From Streptomyces sp. WAC 04229 (GTDB lineage Bacteria > Actinomycetota > Actinomycetes > Streptomycetales > Streptomycetaceae), in contig NZ_QHJH01000002.1 of NCBI RefSeq assembly GCF_003947455.1, positions 1 through 64,000 of the forward strand: a stretch of 64,000 nt of DNA. The letters run 5' to 3'. Below, in pieces: positions 8,945 through 18,000 of the stretch (within the stretch, counting starts at the first letter, position 1; each line of letters starts with the position of its first letter). A model generated the notes under the pieces. That model was given only the letters and a program-made list of their open reading frames with translations. It ran no database searches and had not been told where the DNA came from. Made by a program: the position numbers and the translations under genes.

Positions 8945-9925
8945 ATGGATCGGATTCTGGTCACCGGCGGGGCAGGTTTCATCGGCTCGCAGTACGTCCG
9001 CGCGCTGCTCACGGACGGCAGCCCGCCCGCGACGGTCACCGTGCTCGACAAGCTGACCTACGCGGGCCGCTTCGACAACCTCGCCCCCGTCGCGCAACAC
9101 CCCTCGTTCCGCTTCGTGCGGGGCGATGTCTGCGACGTCCCTCTGGTCGACACCCTGGTGGCCGAACACGAGCAGATCGTGCACTTCGCGGCGGAGTCGC
9201 ACGTGGACCGGGCGATCGCCGACGGCACTGCCTTCGCCCGGACCAACGTGCTCGGCACCCAGACCCTCCTGGAGGCCACCGCCCGCCGCCACGGCGATGC
9301 CGCCGTGTTCGTGCACGTCTCGACCGACGAGGTGTACGGCTCGGTGCCCACCGGCAGCAGCAGCGAGCGGGATCTCCTCGACCCGAGCTCGCCGTACTCG
9401 GCGACCAAGGCGGCGAGCGACCTGCTCGCCCTCGCCTACCACCGCACCCACGGCGTGGACGTGCGGGTCACCCGGTGCGCCAACAACTACGGCCCCTACC
9501 AGCACCCGGAGAAGTTCATCGCACGGTGCATCACGAATCTGCTCGACGGCGGGGACGTACCGCTGTACGGCGACGGGCTGAACGTGCGGGACTGGCTGCA
9601 CGTGGCCGACCACGCCCGGGCGCTCGACCTGGTGCGCACCAAGGGCGCGGCCGGCGAGATCTACAACATCGGCGACGGCACCGAGCTGCCCAACCGGGAG
9701 ATCGCCGAGCGGCTGGTCGCGCTCTGCGGCCGGGGCCGCATCCGCCGGGTCGCGGACCGCCCCGGTCACGACCGGCGCTACTCGGTGGACTGCTCGAAGA
9801 TCGCCGGCCTGCTGGGGTTCGTGCCCCGGCACGACTTCGACACGGGCCTCGAGCAGACCGTGCGCTGGTACGCCGACCACCGCGCGTGGTGGGCGCCGCC
9901 GACCTCCGGGAAATCCGTCGGCTGA
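8945..9925 (+). CDS. rmlB: dTDP-glucose 4,6-dehydratase
   Basis: A 326-aa extended short-chain dehydrogenase, the normal length for RmlB. It has the NAD motif VTGGAGFIGSQYVR at residues 6-19, the HFAAESHVDRAI segment, VSTDEVYG, the catalytic YxxxK (YSATK, about residue 150) and CANNYGPYQHPEKFI. It converts dTDP-glucose to dTDP-4-keto-6-deoxyglucose. ATG at 8945 was chosen because MDRILVTGGAGFIG is the family start. It is divergent from the epimerase gene and followed on the same strand by the dioxygenase gene at 10122. Confidence 0.95.
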   Translation: MDRILVTGGAGFIGSQYVRALLTDGSPPATVTVLDKLTYAGRFDNLAPVAQHPSFRFVRGDVCDVPLVDTLVAEHEQIVHFAAESHVDRAIADGTAFARTNVLGTQTLLEATARRHGDAAVFVHVSTDEVYGSVPTGSSSERDLLDPSSPYSATKAASDLLALAYHRTHGVDVRVTRCANNYGPYQHPEKFIARCITNLLDGGDVPLYGDGLNVRDWLHVADHARALDLVRTKGAAGEIYNIGDGTELPNREIAERLVALCGRGRIRRVADRPGHDRRYSVDCSKIAGLLGFVPRHDFDTGLEQTVRWYADHRAWWAPPTSGKSVG

Positions 9926-9932
9926 GCGTGCG

Positions 9933-10017
9933 CGGCTCCGCAATCAGAGAGATGACCCCGGGTGGCGCGCCGACCACTATGGGATTTCGCCCCGAAGTCC
10001 GGGGAATTGCGGAGCCG
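9933..10017. repeat. 12-bp inverted repeat flanking the rmlB-dioxygenase gap
   Basis: CGGCTCCGCAAT (9933-9944) is exactly complementary in reverse to ATTGCGGAGCCG (10006-10017). Inside, CCCCGG (9956-9961) pairs with CCGGGG (9999-10004). The result is a long two-part stem in the untranslated region between rmlB and the dioxygenase gene. It could be an mRNA structure controlling the downstream gene or a weak terminator. Confidence 0.5.
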
Positions 10018-10121
10018 GATGCCGATGAGAGCGCATGGACCGGCCCCTTTCCGGCGCGCTTGCGACGACCGGCCGTCGAACAATCGGGACAGAAGACAAC
10101 CATTCGGAGGTGTCGCCAGCC

Positions 10122-10925
10122 ATGGCACTGGCCACGCAGGACATTGATATCGCTCAGGTCGAATACCGGACTGCCGGATATCATCGCCACACCGAGTCGC
10201 TCAGCGCCGATGAAACAGGCAGAATCCGCGACAGCATCGACCGGATCAGCCGTCAGACCCGTCCCGAGGTGGTGTTCGAGAAGGACACCGAGGTCGTGCG
10301 GGCGGTCCACGGCTGCCATCTCTTCGACGAGACGAGCGCGCGGCTGGTGCGGCACCCGCTGCTCCTCGGCCTGGCCGAGTCGATCATCGGCGAGCCGGTC
10401 TACGTCTACCAGTTCAAGGTCAACCTGAAGCAGCCCTTCGAGGGCGCGGCCTGGCCGTGGCACCAGGACTACACGTTCTGGCGGAACGAGGACGGCATGA
10501 CCGACGACCGTGCGGTCAACATCGCCGTCCTCCTCGACGACACCCACGAGGGCAACGGCCCGCTGCAGGTCCTGCCGGGAACCCATGAGCTGGGGCTGGT
10601 CGAGACGGCCGGCCGAGCGGGGCGTTCGGGCGACTGGCGCCAACACGTCGCGGCGGACCTCGAGTACACGGTCCCCGACGACGTCGCGGAGCGGCTGCGG
10701 GAGGAGTACGGCAAGGAGCTGATCGTCGGCCCGGCCGGCTCGGTCTTCGCCTTCCACCCCAGCATCGTGCACGCCTCGTCGTCGAACCGTTCCCCGGACC
10801 GCCGGGCGATGCTGCTGATCACCTACAACGCGGTGAGCAACGCCCCCCATTCGTCGCCGCGCCCGGAATTCCTGGTCAGCAAGGACACGACACCGGTGAC
10901 CGCATTCGCCGGCACCACTCTTTGA
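10122..10925 (+). CDS. PhyH-family Fe(II)/2-oxoglutarate dioxygenase
   Basis: A 267-aa phytanoyl-CoA dioxygenase/EctD-like oxygenase. The metal-binding HxD is in WPWHQDYTFW (about residue 113) and the distal His in FHPSIVHASSSN (about residue 216), followed by the 2-oxoglutarate-binding arginine region (SPDRRAMLL). The carboxylate of the facial triad is present, so hydroxylation rather than halogenation is expected. ATG 10122 is preceded by CGGAGG. In peptide clusters such enzymes hydroxylate amino acid side chains or lipid tails; the substrate here is unknown. A strong hairpin follows the stop codon directly. Confidence 0.85.
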   Translation: MALATQDIDIAQVEYRTAGYHRHTESLSADETGRIRDSIDRISRQTRPEVVFEKDTEVVRAVHGCHLFDETSARLVRHPLLLGLAESIIGEPVYVYQFKVNLKQPFEGAAWPWHQDYTFWRNEDGMTDDRAVNIAVLLDDTHEGNGPLQVLPGTHELGLVETAGRAGRSGDWRQHVAADLEYTVPDDVAERLREEYGKELIVGPAGSVFAFHPSIVHASSSNRSPDRRAMLLITYNAVSNAPHSSPRPEFLVSKDTTPVTAFAGTTL

Positions 10926-10991
10926 GAGGCCATGCCTGAACTCCCGTCGACTGACATGCTGTCAGGCGACGGGAGTTCAGGCATGGCCTCT
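10925..10991. terminator. 25-bp perfect stem with inner 6-bp stem after the dioxygenase gene
   Basis: Positions 10925-10949 and 10967-10991 are perfect 25-bp inverted repeats (arms contain GGCCATGCCTGAACTCCC). The interval holds a further CTGACA/TGTCAG stem around TGC. It begins in the stop codon of the dioxygenase gene. It most probably ends transcription of the rml/dioxygenase strand before the next plus-strand gene. Confidence 0.85.
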
Positions 10992-11153
10992 GCTCTTGCG
11001 TGTCAGTGAACGGGGAAGACTCCGCCCGTCGGGCCCGGAGAACGACCGGCGAATACCGGGGAATGTCCGGACCCCCGGGAAGGAACCTCCCCGGAAAGGA
11101 AACCTCCGCGGAAGCAACGGCTTTGACGGCGTCTCAGCTGTATGGTCTACGCC

Positions 11154-11636
11154 ATGGACATGGAGAAACTGAGAGCGGAGGGCCGGGCCCTCATCGACAG
11201 AAACAGTTTCATGACCCTGGGAACCGCGAACGCCGACGGCGAACCCTGGGCGTCCCCGGTCTACTACGTGGCCGACGGATACGCGACGTTCTACTGGATC
11301 TCGTCCCCCGAGGCGACCCAGGTCCGCAACATCGCGGCACGGCCCCAGGTCGGCATCGTGGTGTTCAACTCGCAGCAGGTGCCGGGCTCGGACGAAGCGG
11401 TGTACATGTCCGCCACGGCATGCGAGCTGACCGGGGACGAACTGGACCGGGGCCTGGAGATCTACCTGGACAAGGCACCGTTCAGCCGGGGCCCCGAGGT
11501 CTTCCGGCCCCCCGGCCGGTACCGGGCGTACCGGGCCACGGTGACCGAACACTCCATGCTCTGCCCGCATGCGTCCAGCGAGCCCTGCCCCGAGCACGGC
11601 CGTGTCTCCGACCACCGCATGGCAGTGTCCCTCTGA
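11154..11636 (+). CDS. PPOX/FMN-binding split-barrel protein with Cys/His-rich tail
   Basis: A 160-aa pyridoxamine-5'-phosphate oxidase-like protein. LIDRNSFMTLGTANADGEPWASPVYYVAD is the classic first split-barrel segment. Proteins of this fold bind FMN, F420 or haem and often reduce flavins or small molecules. The C-terminus has C-x-H and C-x-x-H pairs (LCPHASSEPCPEH) that could bind a metal. Start: ATG 11154, because TATGGT at 11141-11146 followed by seven bases looks like a -10 element for a leaderless mRNA; ATG 11142 and 11160 are alternatives. It is plausible as a cofactor-supplying or tailoring partner of the cluster, but it could be a bystander. Confidence 0.7.
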   Translation: MDMEKLRAEGRALIDRNSFMTLGTANADGEPWASPVYYVADGYATFYWISSPEATQVRNIAARPQVGIVVFNSQQVPGSDEAVYMSATACELTGDELDRGLEIYLDKAPFSRGPEVFRPPGRYRAYRATVTEHSMLCPHASSEPCPEHGRVSDHRMAVSL

Positions 11637-11714
11637 CCCCGAACCTCTGACCCCGAACCTCTGAAGCCGAATCTCTGACGCCGACTCTCTGATTCCGAAC
11701 CTCTGACGTCGCGC
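11631..11714. repeat. Six tandem 14-bp repeats across the stop codon of the PPOX gene
   Basis: The unit CTCTGACCCCGAAC occurs exactly at 11631-11644 and 11645-11658, then with 2-4 changes at 11659, 11673 and 11687, and a degenerate sixth copy at 11701-11714. The first unit contains the stop codon TGA (11634-11636). As 14 is not a multiple of 3 and the copies lie past the stop, this is a non-coding array. Confidence 0.85.
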
Positions 11715-11737
11715 CCTCAACACCGCGGTCGCCCGCA

Positions 11738-11803
11738 CCCGTACGTCCGAACCCCCGTCATGTGCCCTCCGGAGGGCACATGACGGGGGTTCGGACGTAC
11801 GGG
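11738..11803. terminator. 66-bp perfect palindrome between PPOX and mbtH genes
   Basis: Each arm is 33 bp (11738-11770 and 11771-11803) with no unpaired loop; the centre is CCTCC/GGAGG. The arms contain TACGTCCGAACCCCCGTCA and its complement. It lies in the 169-bp gap between the convergent PPOX gene and mbtH, as expected for a bidirectional terminator of the large NRPS operon. Confidence 0.85.
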
Positions 11804-11805
11804 CC

Positions 11806-12021
11806 CTACGAGGCCCGCTCCATCTCCCGGACCAGGCTCATCGGCCGCATGTCCGTCCAGGTCCGCTCGACGAAGTCGAGACTGCTCTGCCGGCTGTCCG
11901 CGGGCCGCGCGCACCGCCAGCCGTCCGGCACCCGGACCGCCTCCGGCCACAGCGAGTACTGGCCCTCGTCGTTGACCAGCACCAGGTACCGGCCGTCGGC
12001 GTCCTCGAACGGGTTCGTCAT
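11806..12021 (-). CDS. mbtH: MbtH-like NRPS chaperone
   Basis: A 71-aa protein with the full MbtH signature: NPFED at the start, [11 protein letters not shown] (about residues 16-26), VPDGW (about 31-35) and [11 protein letters not shown] (about 50-60). MbtH-like proteins bind adenylation domains and are often required for their solubility or activity. Its ATG at 12019-12021 overlaps the TGA of the PKS-NRPS gene (12018-12020), so it is the last gene of the NRPS operon and is translationally coupled. The stop at 11806 is just beyond the 66-bp palindrome. Confidence 0.97.
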   Translation of the reverse strand: MTNPFEDADGRYLVLVNDEGQYSLWPEAVRVPDGWRCARPADSRQSSLDFVERTWTDMRPMSLVREMERAS

Positions 12022-15000
12022 CGTGTCTCCTTCAGCTCGGCGGCGATGATCGGACCGATCTCGGTGAGCGGGCCCTGACGCATCATCGTCGTGTGGTGGC
12101 AGTCGATCCGGTACTCGTTGATCTCCCCGTCGACGTGGCCGAGCCAGGAGTCGACGGCCGGTGCGCCATCGCGGGCGGCGGTCAGGTAGACGACGTTCCC
12201 GTGGAACACCCCCGGCGGGGTCTCGTGCAGCAGCCGGTGCGTGTGCAGGCCGCTGTCCACCAGGACGTCCAGGTCCTCACCGGTGACACCCACGTCGTCG
12301 CCGATCGCACGGGCGATCGCGGCACGGTCCATCCGGCCGTCCGCGGGAGCGGAGTCGAGCAGGGCGAGGAACCGCACCTGCTCACCGTCGCGCTGCAGCC
12401 GACACGCCAGCGCGTGCGCGATCGTCCCGCCCGCCGACCAGCCGAGCAGGTGGTACGGGCCGGCCGGCTGGACCGAGCGGAGCTGCGCCAGATAGTCGTC
12501 GACCATCGCGTCCAGGTCCGCCGCAGTCTCTTCCCGGCGCGCCTGCAACCCGTACAGGGGATGGCCCGGCAGGTGCGGCAGCAGGCCCGCGTAGCACCAG
12601 CTGAGCCCGGAGACCGGGTGCACGCAGAACAGCGCGGGCGCGGTGCCGACGGCCCGGACGGGTAGCAGCACGTCGACCGCGGCGTTCGCCGGGACGGCCA
12701 GGTCGAGCTGCTCCGCGAGCGCCTCGGGCGTGGGCGCCGCGAACAGCGTCCGCATGTTCAGCTCGGCGCCGAGTGCGGACTGGATCCGCTTCAACAGCTT
12801 CACCGCAAGCAGGGAATGGCCGCCGAGTTCGAAGAACCCGTCGTCGACCCCGACCCGCTCCAGCCCGAGCACCTCCGCGAACAGACCGCACAGCGCGACC
12901 TCACGGGCGGTACGGGCGGGCCGGTTCGCGACGCCGGCCTCCGGCGCGGGCAGCGCCTTGCGGTCGATCTTGCGGCTGGGCGTCAGCGGGAACGCGCCCA
13001 GGAGCACCACGGCCGACGGCACCAGATGCGCCGGGACCCGCTCCCGCATCCATGCGCGCAGCTCCGCCGGGGCGGTCTCCGCACCGGTGGTGGTCACGTA
13101 GGCGACCAGACGGCGGTCGCCCGGCCGGTCCTCGCGGACCACGGCGGCGGCCTGGCTCACCGAGGGGTGGCCGGTGAGCACCGCCTCGACCTCGCCCAGC
13201 TCGATGCGGAAACCGCGGATCTTCACCTGGTCGTCGGTGCGGCCCAGATACTCCAGCGTGCCGTCGCCCCGCCACCGCACCAGGTCACCGGTGCGGTACA
13301 TCCGGGCGCCGCCGCTGCCGTACGGGTCGGCGACGAACCGTTCCGCGGTGACGGCGGGCCGGCGCAGATAGCCGCGGGCCAGCCCGGGCCCGGCGAGATA
13401 CAGCTCACCGGGTACCCCCGGCGGCACCGGCCGCAGCGTCCCGTCGAGGACGTACAGGCGCATGTCCCGCACCGCACGCCCCATCGGCGGCGCGCCGCTA
13501 CCGCTCAGCGGGTCGCTGACGGTGCCCACCACGGTCGCCTCGGTCGGCCCGTACACGTTGATGAGGGTCCGGCCGTCCGACCAGGTCGCCGCCACACCGG
13601 CCGGGCAGGCCTCGCCGCCGACCATGACCGTCACCGACGCCGGGACCTCCGCCGGGTCCAGCTCCGCGAGCGACGACGGCGGCAGGCACATGTGGGTGAT
13701 CCCGTGCCGCCGGATCAGGCCGGTCAACGCGGGCCCGGGCAGCAGCTGTTCCGGCGGCGCGAGCACCAGCCGGGCGCCGGAGAGCAGGCCGAGGGACAGG
13801 TCCCACACCGACGCGTCGAAGCTCGGCGAGGCGAACTGCAGGACCACGTCGCCCGGACCGGTCCCGATGCGCTCGCGCTGGGTCGCGGCGAACGCGGCCA
13901 GACCGGCGTGCGAGACGACCACACCCTTGGGCCGGCCGGTCGACCCGGACGTGTGGATCAGGTAGGCCGGGTTGCGCAGGTCGACGGCGGCGGGCACCGG
14001 CCCGTCGGCCGGGGCCTCGGGCAGCGCGTCGAGGCGGAGCACCGGGCAGTCGAGCCGGGGCAGCACCGCGGCGGTCTCCCCGGTGCTGACGACGAGCGCG
14101 GGCGCGGCGTCGGACAGCAGGTAGGCGATCCGCTCGGCCGGATACCCGGGGTCGACCGGCATGTACGCCGCACCGGCCTTCTGCACCGCGAGCAGCGCGG
14201 CGACCATCTCCGCCGACCGCGGCAGGGCCAGGCCGACCACGTCCTCCGGTCCGGCCCCGTGCGCCGCGAAGAGCCGGGCCAGGTCGTCGGCGCGGGTGTC
14301 GAGTTCGGCGTACGTCCACTCCACCCGGCCGTCGGCCACCGCGATCTCGTCCGGGTACGCGGCCACCGTGTCCGCGAACAGCTCCGGGAACGTGCGAGGC
14401 GGCACCGGCGCAGGGGACGCGTCGGGCAGGACACGGCGCCGCTCGTCGTCGGAGAGCAGCTCGAACGCGGACACCCTGGTGTCGGGTTCGGCGGCCGCGG
14501 CGGTCAGCAGCCGCAGCAGCCGCTCGGCCAGCGCGGCGACGGTGGACGCGTCGAACAGGTCCGTCCGGTACTCCAGGGAGCCGTCGACACCGTCGTCGGT
14601 CTCGCTGAAGTTGAACGTAAGGTCGAACTTGGCGTTGACGCCGCCCACCGGCTCCGGCTCGACCCGCAGACCGGGCAGCACCACCTCGGCCCGGCCGGTG
14701 TTCTGGAGCACGAACGCCACCTGGAACAGCGGGTGCGCGGCCGGCGACCGGACCGGGTTGAGGATCTCCACGAGCCGGTCGTACGGCAGGTCCTGATGGG
14801 CCAGCGCCGCCAGGTCCCGTTCCTTGACCCGGGCCAGCAGGTCGCGGAACGTCGGATCGCCCGAGGTGTCGGTGCGCAGCACGAGCGTGTTGACGAAGAA
14901 GCCGACCAGGTCGTCGAGCGCCTCGTCCTGGCGCCCGGCCACCACCGTGCCGATCGGCAGGTCGGTACCGGCGCCCGACCGGGTCAGGAGTGTCGCCAGT

Positions 15001-18000
15001 CCGGCCTGCAGCACCATGAACAACGTGCAGCCGTGTTCCTGGGCGAGCCCGGCCAGCGCGCCGTGCACCTCGGCGGGGATGCGGAAGTCCAGGACTCCGC
15101 TGTGCCCGTCGGCGCTCGCCCCGCGCGGCCTGTCCAGGGGCAGGTCGAGGAGCTCCGGCGCGCCGGCCAGGGTGTCGCTCCAGAAGGCGATCTGCCGGGC
15201 CAGGGTGCTCTGCGGGTCGTCCTCGTCGCCGAGGATCTCCCGCTGCCAGAGCGTGTAGTCGGCGTACTGAACGGGCAGCGGACGCCAGTCGGGGGCGGCC
15301 CCGGTGAGGCGGGCCCGGTACGCGGTGCCGAGGTCCTCGACCAGCGGTGCGAGGGACCAGCCGTCACCGGCGATGTGGTGCAGCACCACGACGAGGACGT
15401 GCTCGTCGTCGGCGAGCCGGAACAGGTGCGCCCGCCACGGAAGTTCGGACCCCAGGTCGAAGCCGGTGGTGCAGGCCCTCCCGACGGCCTCCTCCAGGCC
15501 GGCACGCGCCACGTCCGTGACGGTCATCTCCGGCCGGGCGCCCGGCCCGGCCAGGACGACCTGGCGCGGCTCCCCGTCCACTTCGGGCAGCACGGTCCGC
15601 AGCGCCTCGTGCCGGCCGGTCACGTCGGCGAGGGCCTGCCGCAGCGCGCCGGGGTCGAGCGTGCCGGTCAGCCTGAGCGCGAACGGCAGGTTGTACGTCG
15701 AGTCCGACCCGGTGAGGCGGTCGAGGAACCACAGCCGTTGCTGGGCGAACGACAACGGCAGGATCTCCGGCCGCTCGAAGACGCGCAGCGCGCTGTCGCA
15801 GGCGCGGCCCGCCGCGGCGAGCTGCTCGGCGAGCCCCGCCACGGTCGGCGTCTCGAACAGCGCTCGCACCGGGAGGTCCGCGTCGAACGCGGAGCGGATC
15901 CGGGTGATCAGCCGGGTGGCCAGCAGCGAGTGCCCGCCCAGCGCGAAGAAGTCGTCGTCGATGCCGACCGGCGGTACCGCGAGCAGGTCGGCGAACAGGT
16001 CGGCGAGCGTGCGCTCCGCCGGGGTGCGCGGCGCCCGGGACGCCGCCGCGGCGGCGAACACCGGCGCGGGCAGCGCCTTCCGGTCGGCCTTGCCGCTGGT
16101 GTTCAGCGGGATGCGGGCGAGCGGCACGACCGCCGCCGGGACCATGTAGTCCGGCAGCGACCGGGCGGTCCAGGCCCGCAGTTCGGCCGCGTCGGCATCG
16201 GCCGGGACCACGTAGGCAACCAGGCGTGCGTCGCCGGGCCGGTCCTCGCGCGCCACGACGACGGCCTGGGTGACCGCCGGGTGGCCTTCGAGGACCGTCT
16301 CGATCTCGCCCGGCTCGATCCGGAAGCCGCGGATCTTCACCTGGTCGTCGGTGCGGCCCAGATACTCCAGGGTGCTGTCGCCCCGCCACCGCACCAGGTC
16401 ACCGGTGCGGTACATCCGCGAGCCCGGCTCGCCGTACGGGTCGGCGACGAACCGTGCGGCGGTCATCCCGGTCCGGCCCCGGTAGCCGCGGGCCAGCCCC
16501 GCACCCGCGTGATACAGCTCGCCCGCCACGCCCGGCGGCACCGGCTGCAAGTCCGGGCCCAGCACGTACGCACGGGTGTTGGCGAGCGGACGGCCCAGGG
16601 TGACCGGACGGCCGGCCACGATCGGACTGCCGAGGGTGTCGACCGTGCACTCGGTGGGCCCGTAGTAGTTGTAGCAGTCGGTCCGCGGCGCGGCACCGAT
16701 CTCGTCCCACAGGGCGGCGTCGATGGCTTCACCGCCGACCGACAGGATTGCCGGGGCGTGCCCTCCGCCGTCGCCGCCGTCCAGGAGACCGGCGGCGATC
16801 AGCGGTTTCGCGTACGACGGGGTCACGTCCAGGAAGTCGATCCTCTCGTCCCGCACGTATCGGACGAGGGCCTCCGTGTCGGCGCGCAACTCCTCGTCGA
16901 TGACGTGCAGGGTGTGCCCGTCGGCGAGCCACAGCAGCTCGTCCCACGACGTGTCGAAGGAGAACGACGCGGTGAGCGCCACCTGGACGGTCCCGGCCCG
17001 TGCGGCCAGCGGCGCGATCAGCGTGGTCCGGTGCTCGTGGAACAGGTTCACCACGTTGCGGTGCTCCACCACGACGGCCTTGGGCTTCCCCGTCGAACCG
17101 GAGGTGTAGATCAGATAGGCCGGGTGGCGCGGGTCCAGGGGCCGCACCCGCTCCGCCGGGTCGAGGTCACCGTCCGGGAAACCGGCGAGCACCTCGTCGT
17201 CGAGCCCGGTGACGACGACGGCGGGTGCCGCGTCCTCCAGCATCGCGCCGGCCCGGTCGCGGGGCATGGCGAGGTCGACCGGAACGTAGGCGGCCCCGGA
17301 CTTGAGCACCCCGAGGAGCGCCACCACCATGTCGGCCGTACGGGGCAGGACCAGCGCCACCCGGTCCTCCGGGCCGACCCCTTGCGCGATCAGATGACGG
17401 GCCACCCGGTTCGCGCGGGCGTGCAGTTCGGCGTGGGTGAGCCTGCCGTCCCGGGCCACGACGGCGACCTGGTCCGGCACGCGGCGTGCGGCCCGCTCGA
17501 ACATCTCCGGCACGGTCACCGGCTCGACCGGGCAAGCGGTGTCGTTCCACTCCTCCAGGAGCCGCCGCCGCTCCGCCGAGTCGAGGAGCTCGCAACTGCC
17601 GAGCGCGGCACCCGGATTCGCGGCCAGCGCGGTCAGGAGCGTCTCGAAGTGGCGCAGCAGCCGATCGGCGGTCGCGGCGTCGAACAGGTCGGTGTTGTAC
17701 TCCAGGCGGCACAGCAGGCCGTCGTCGCGCTGGTAGATGTCCAGCGACAGGTCGACCTGGGAGCTGCCGAGCCCGGAGCCCGGCCGGTCATGCGCCGCGA
17801 CCCCGGTCAGGTCGAGCGGGTCGTCGTTGAGGTTCAGCAGGTTGAACATCACCTGGAACAGCGGGTTGCGGCTGGGGTCACGGGCCGGGTTGAGCTCCTC
17901 GACGAGCCGCTCGAACGGCACCTCCTGGTGCGCGAAAGCACCCACCGCCGTCTCCCGTACCCGGGCCAGCAGGTCGGTGAAGGACAGTGTGCGGTCGAGT

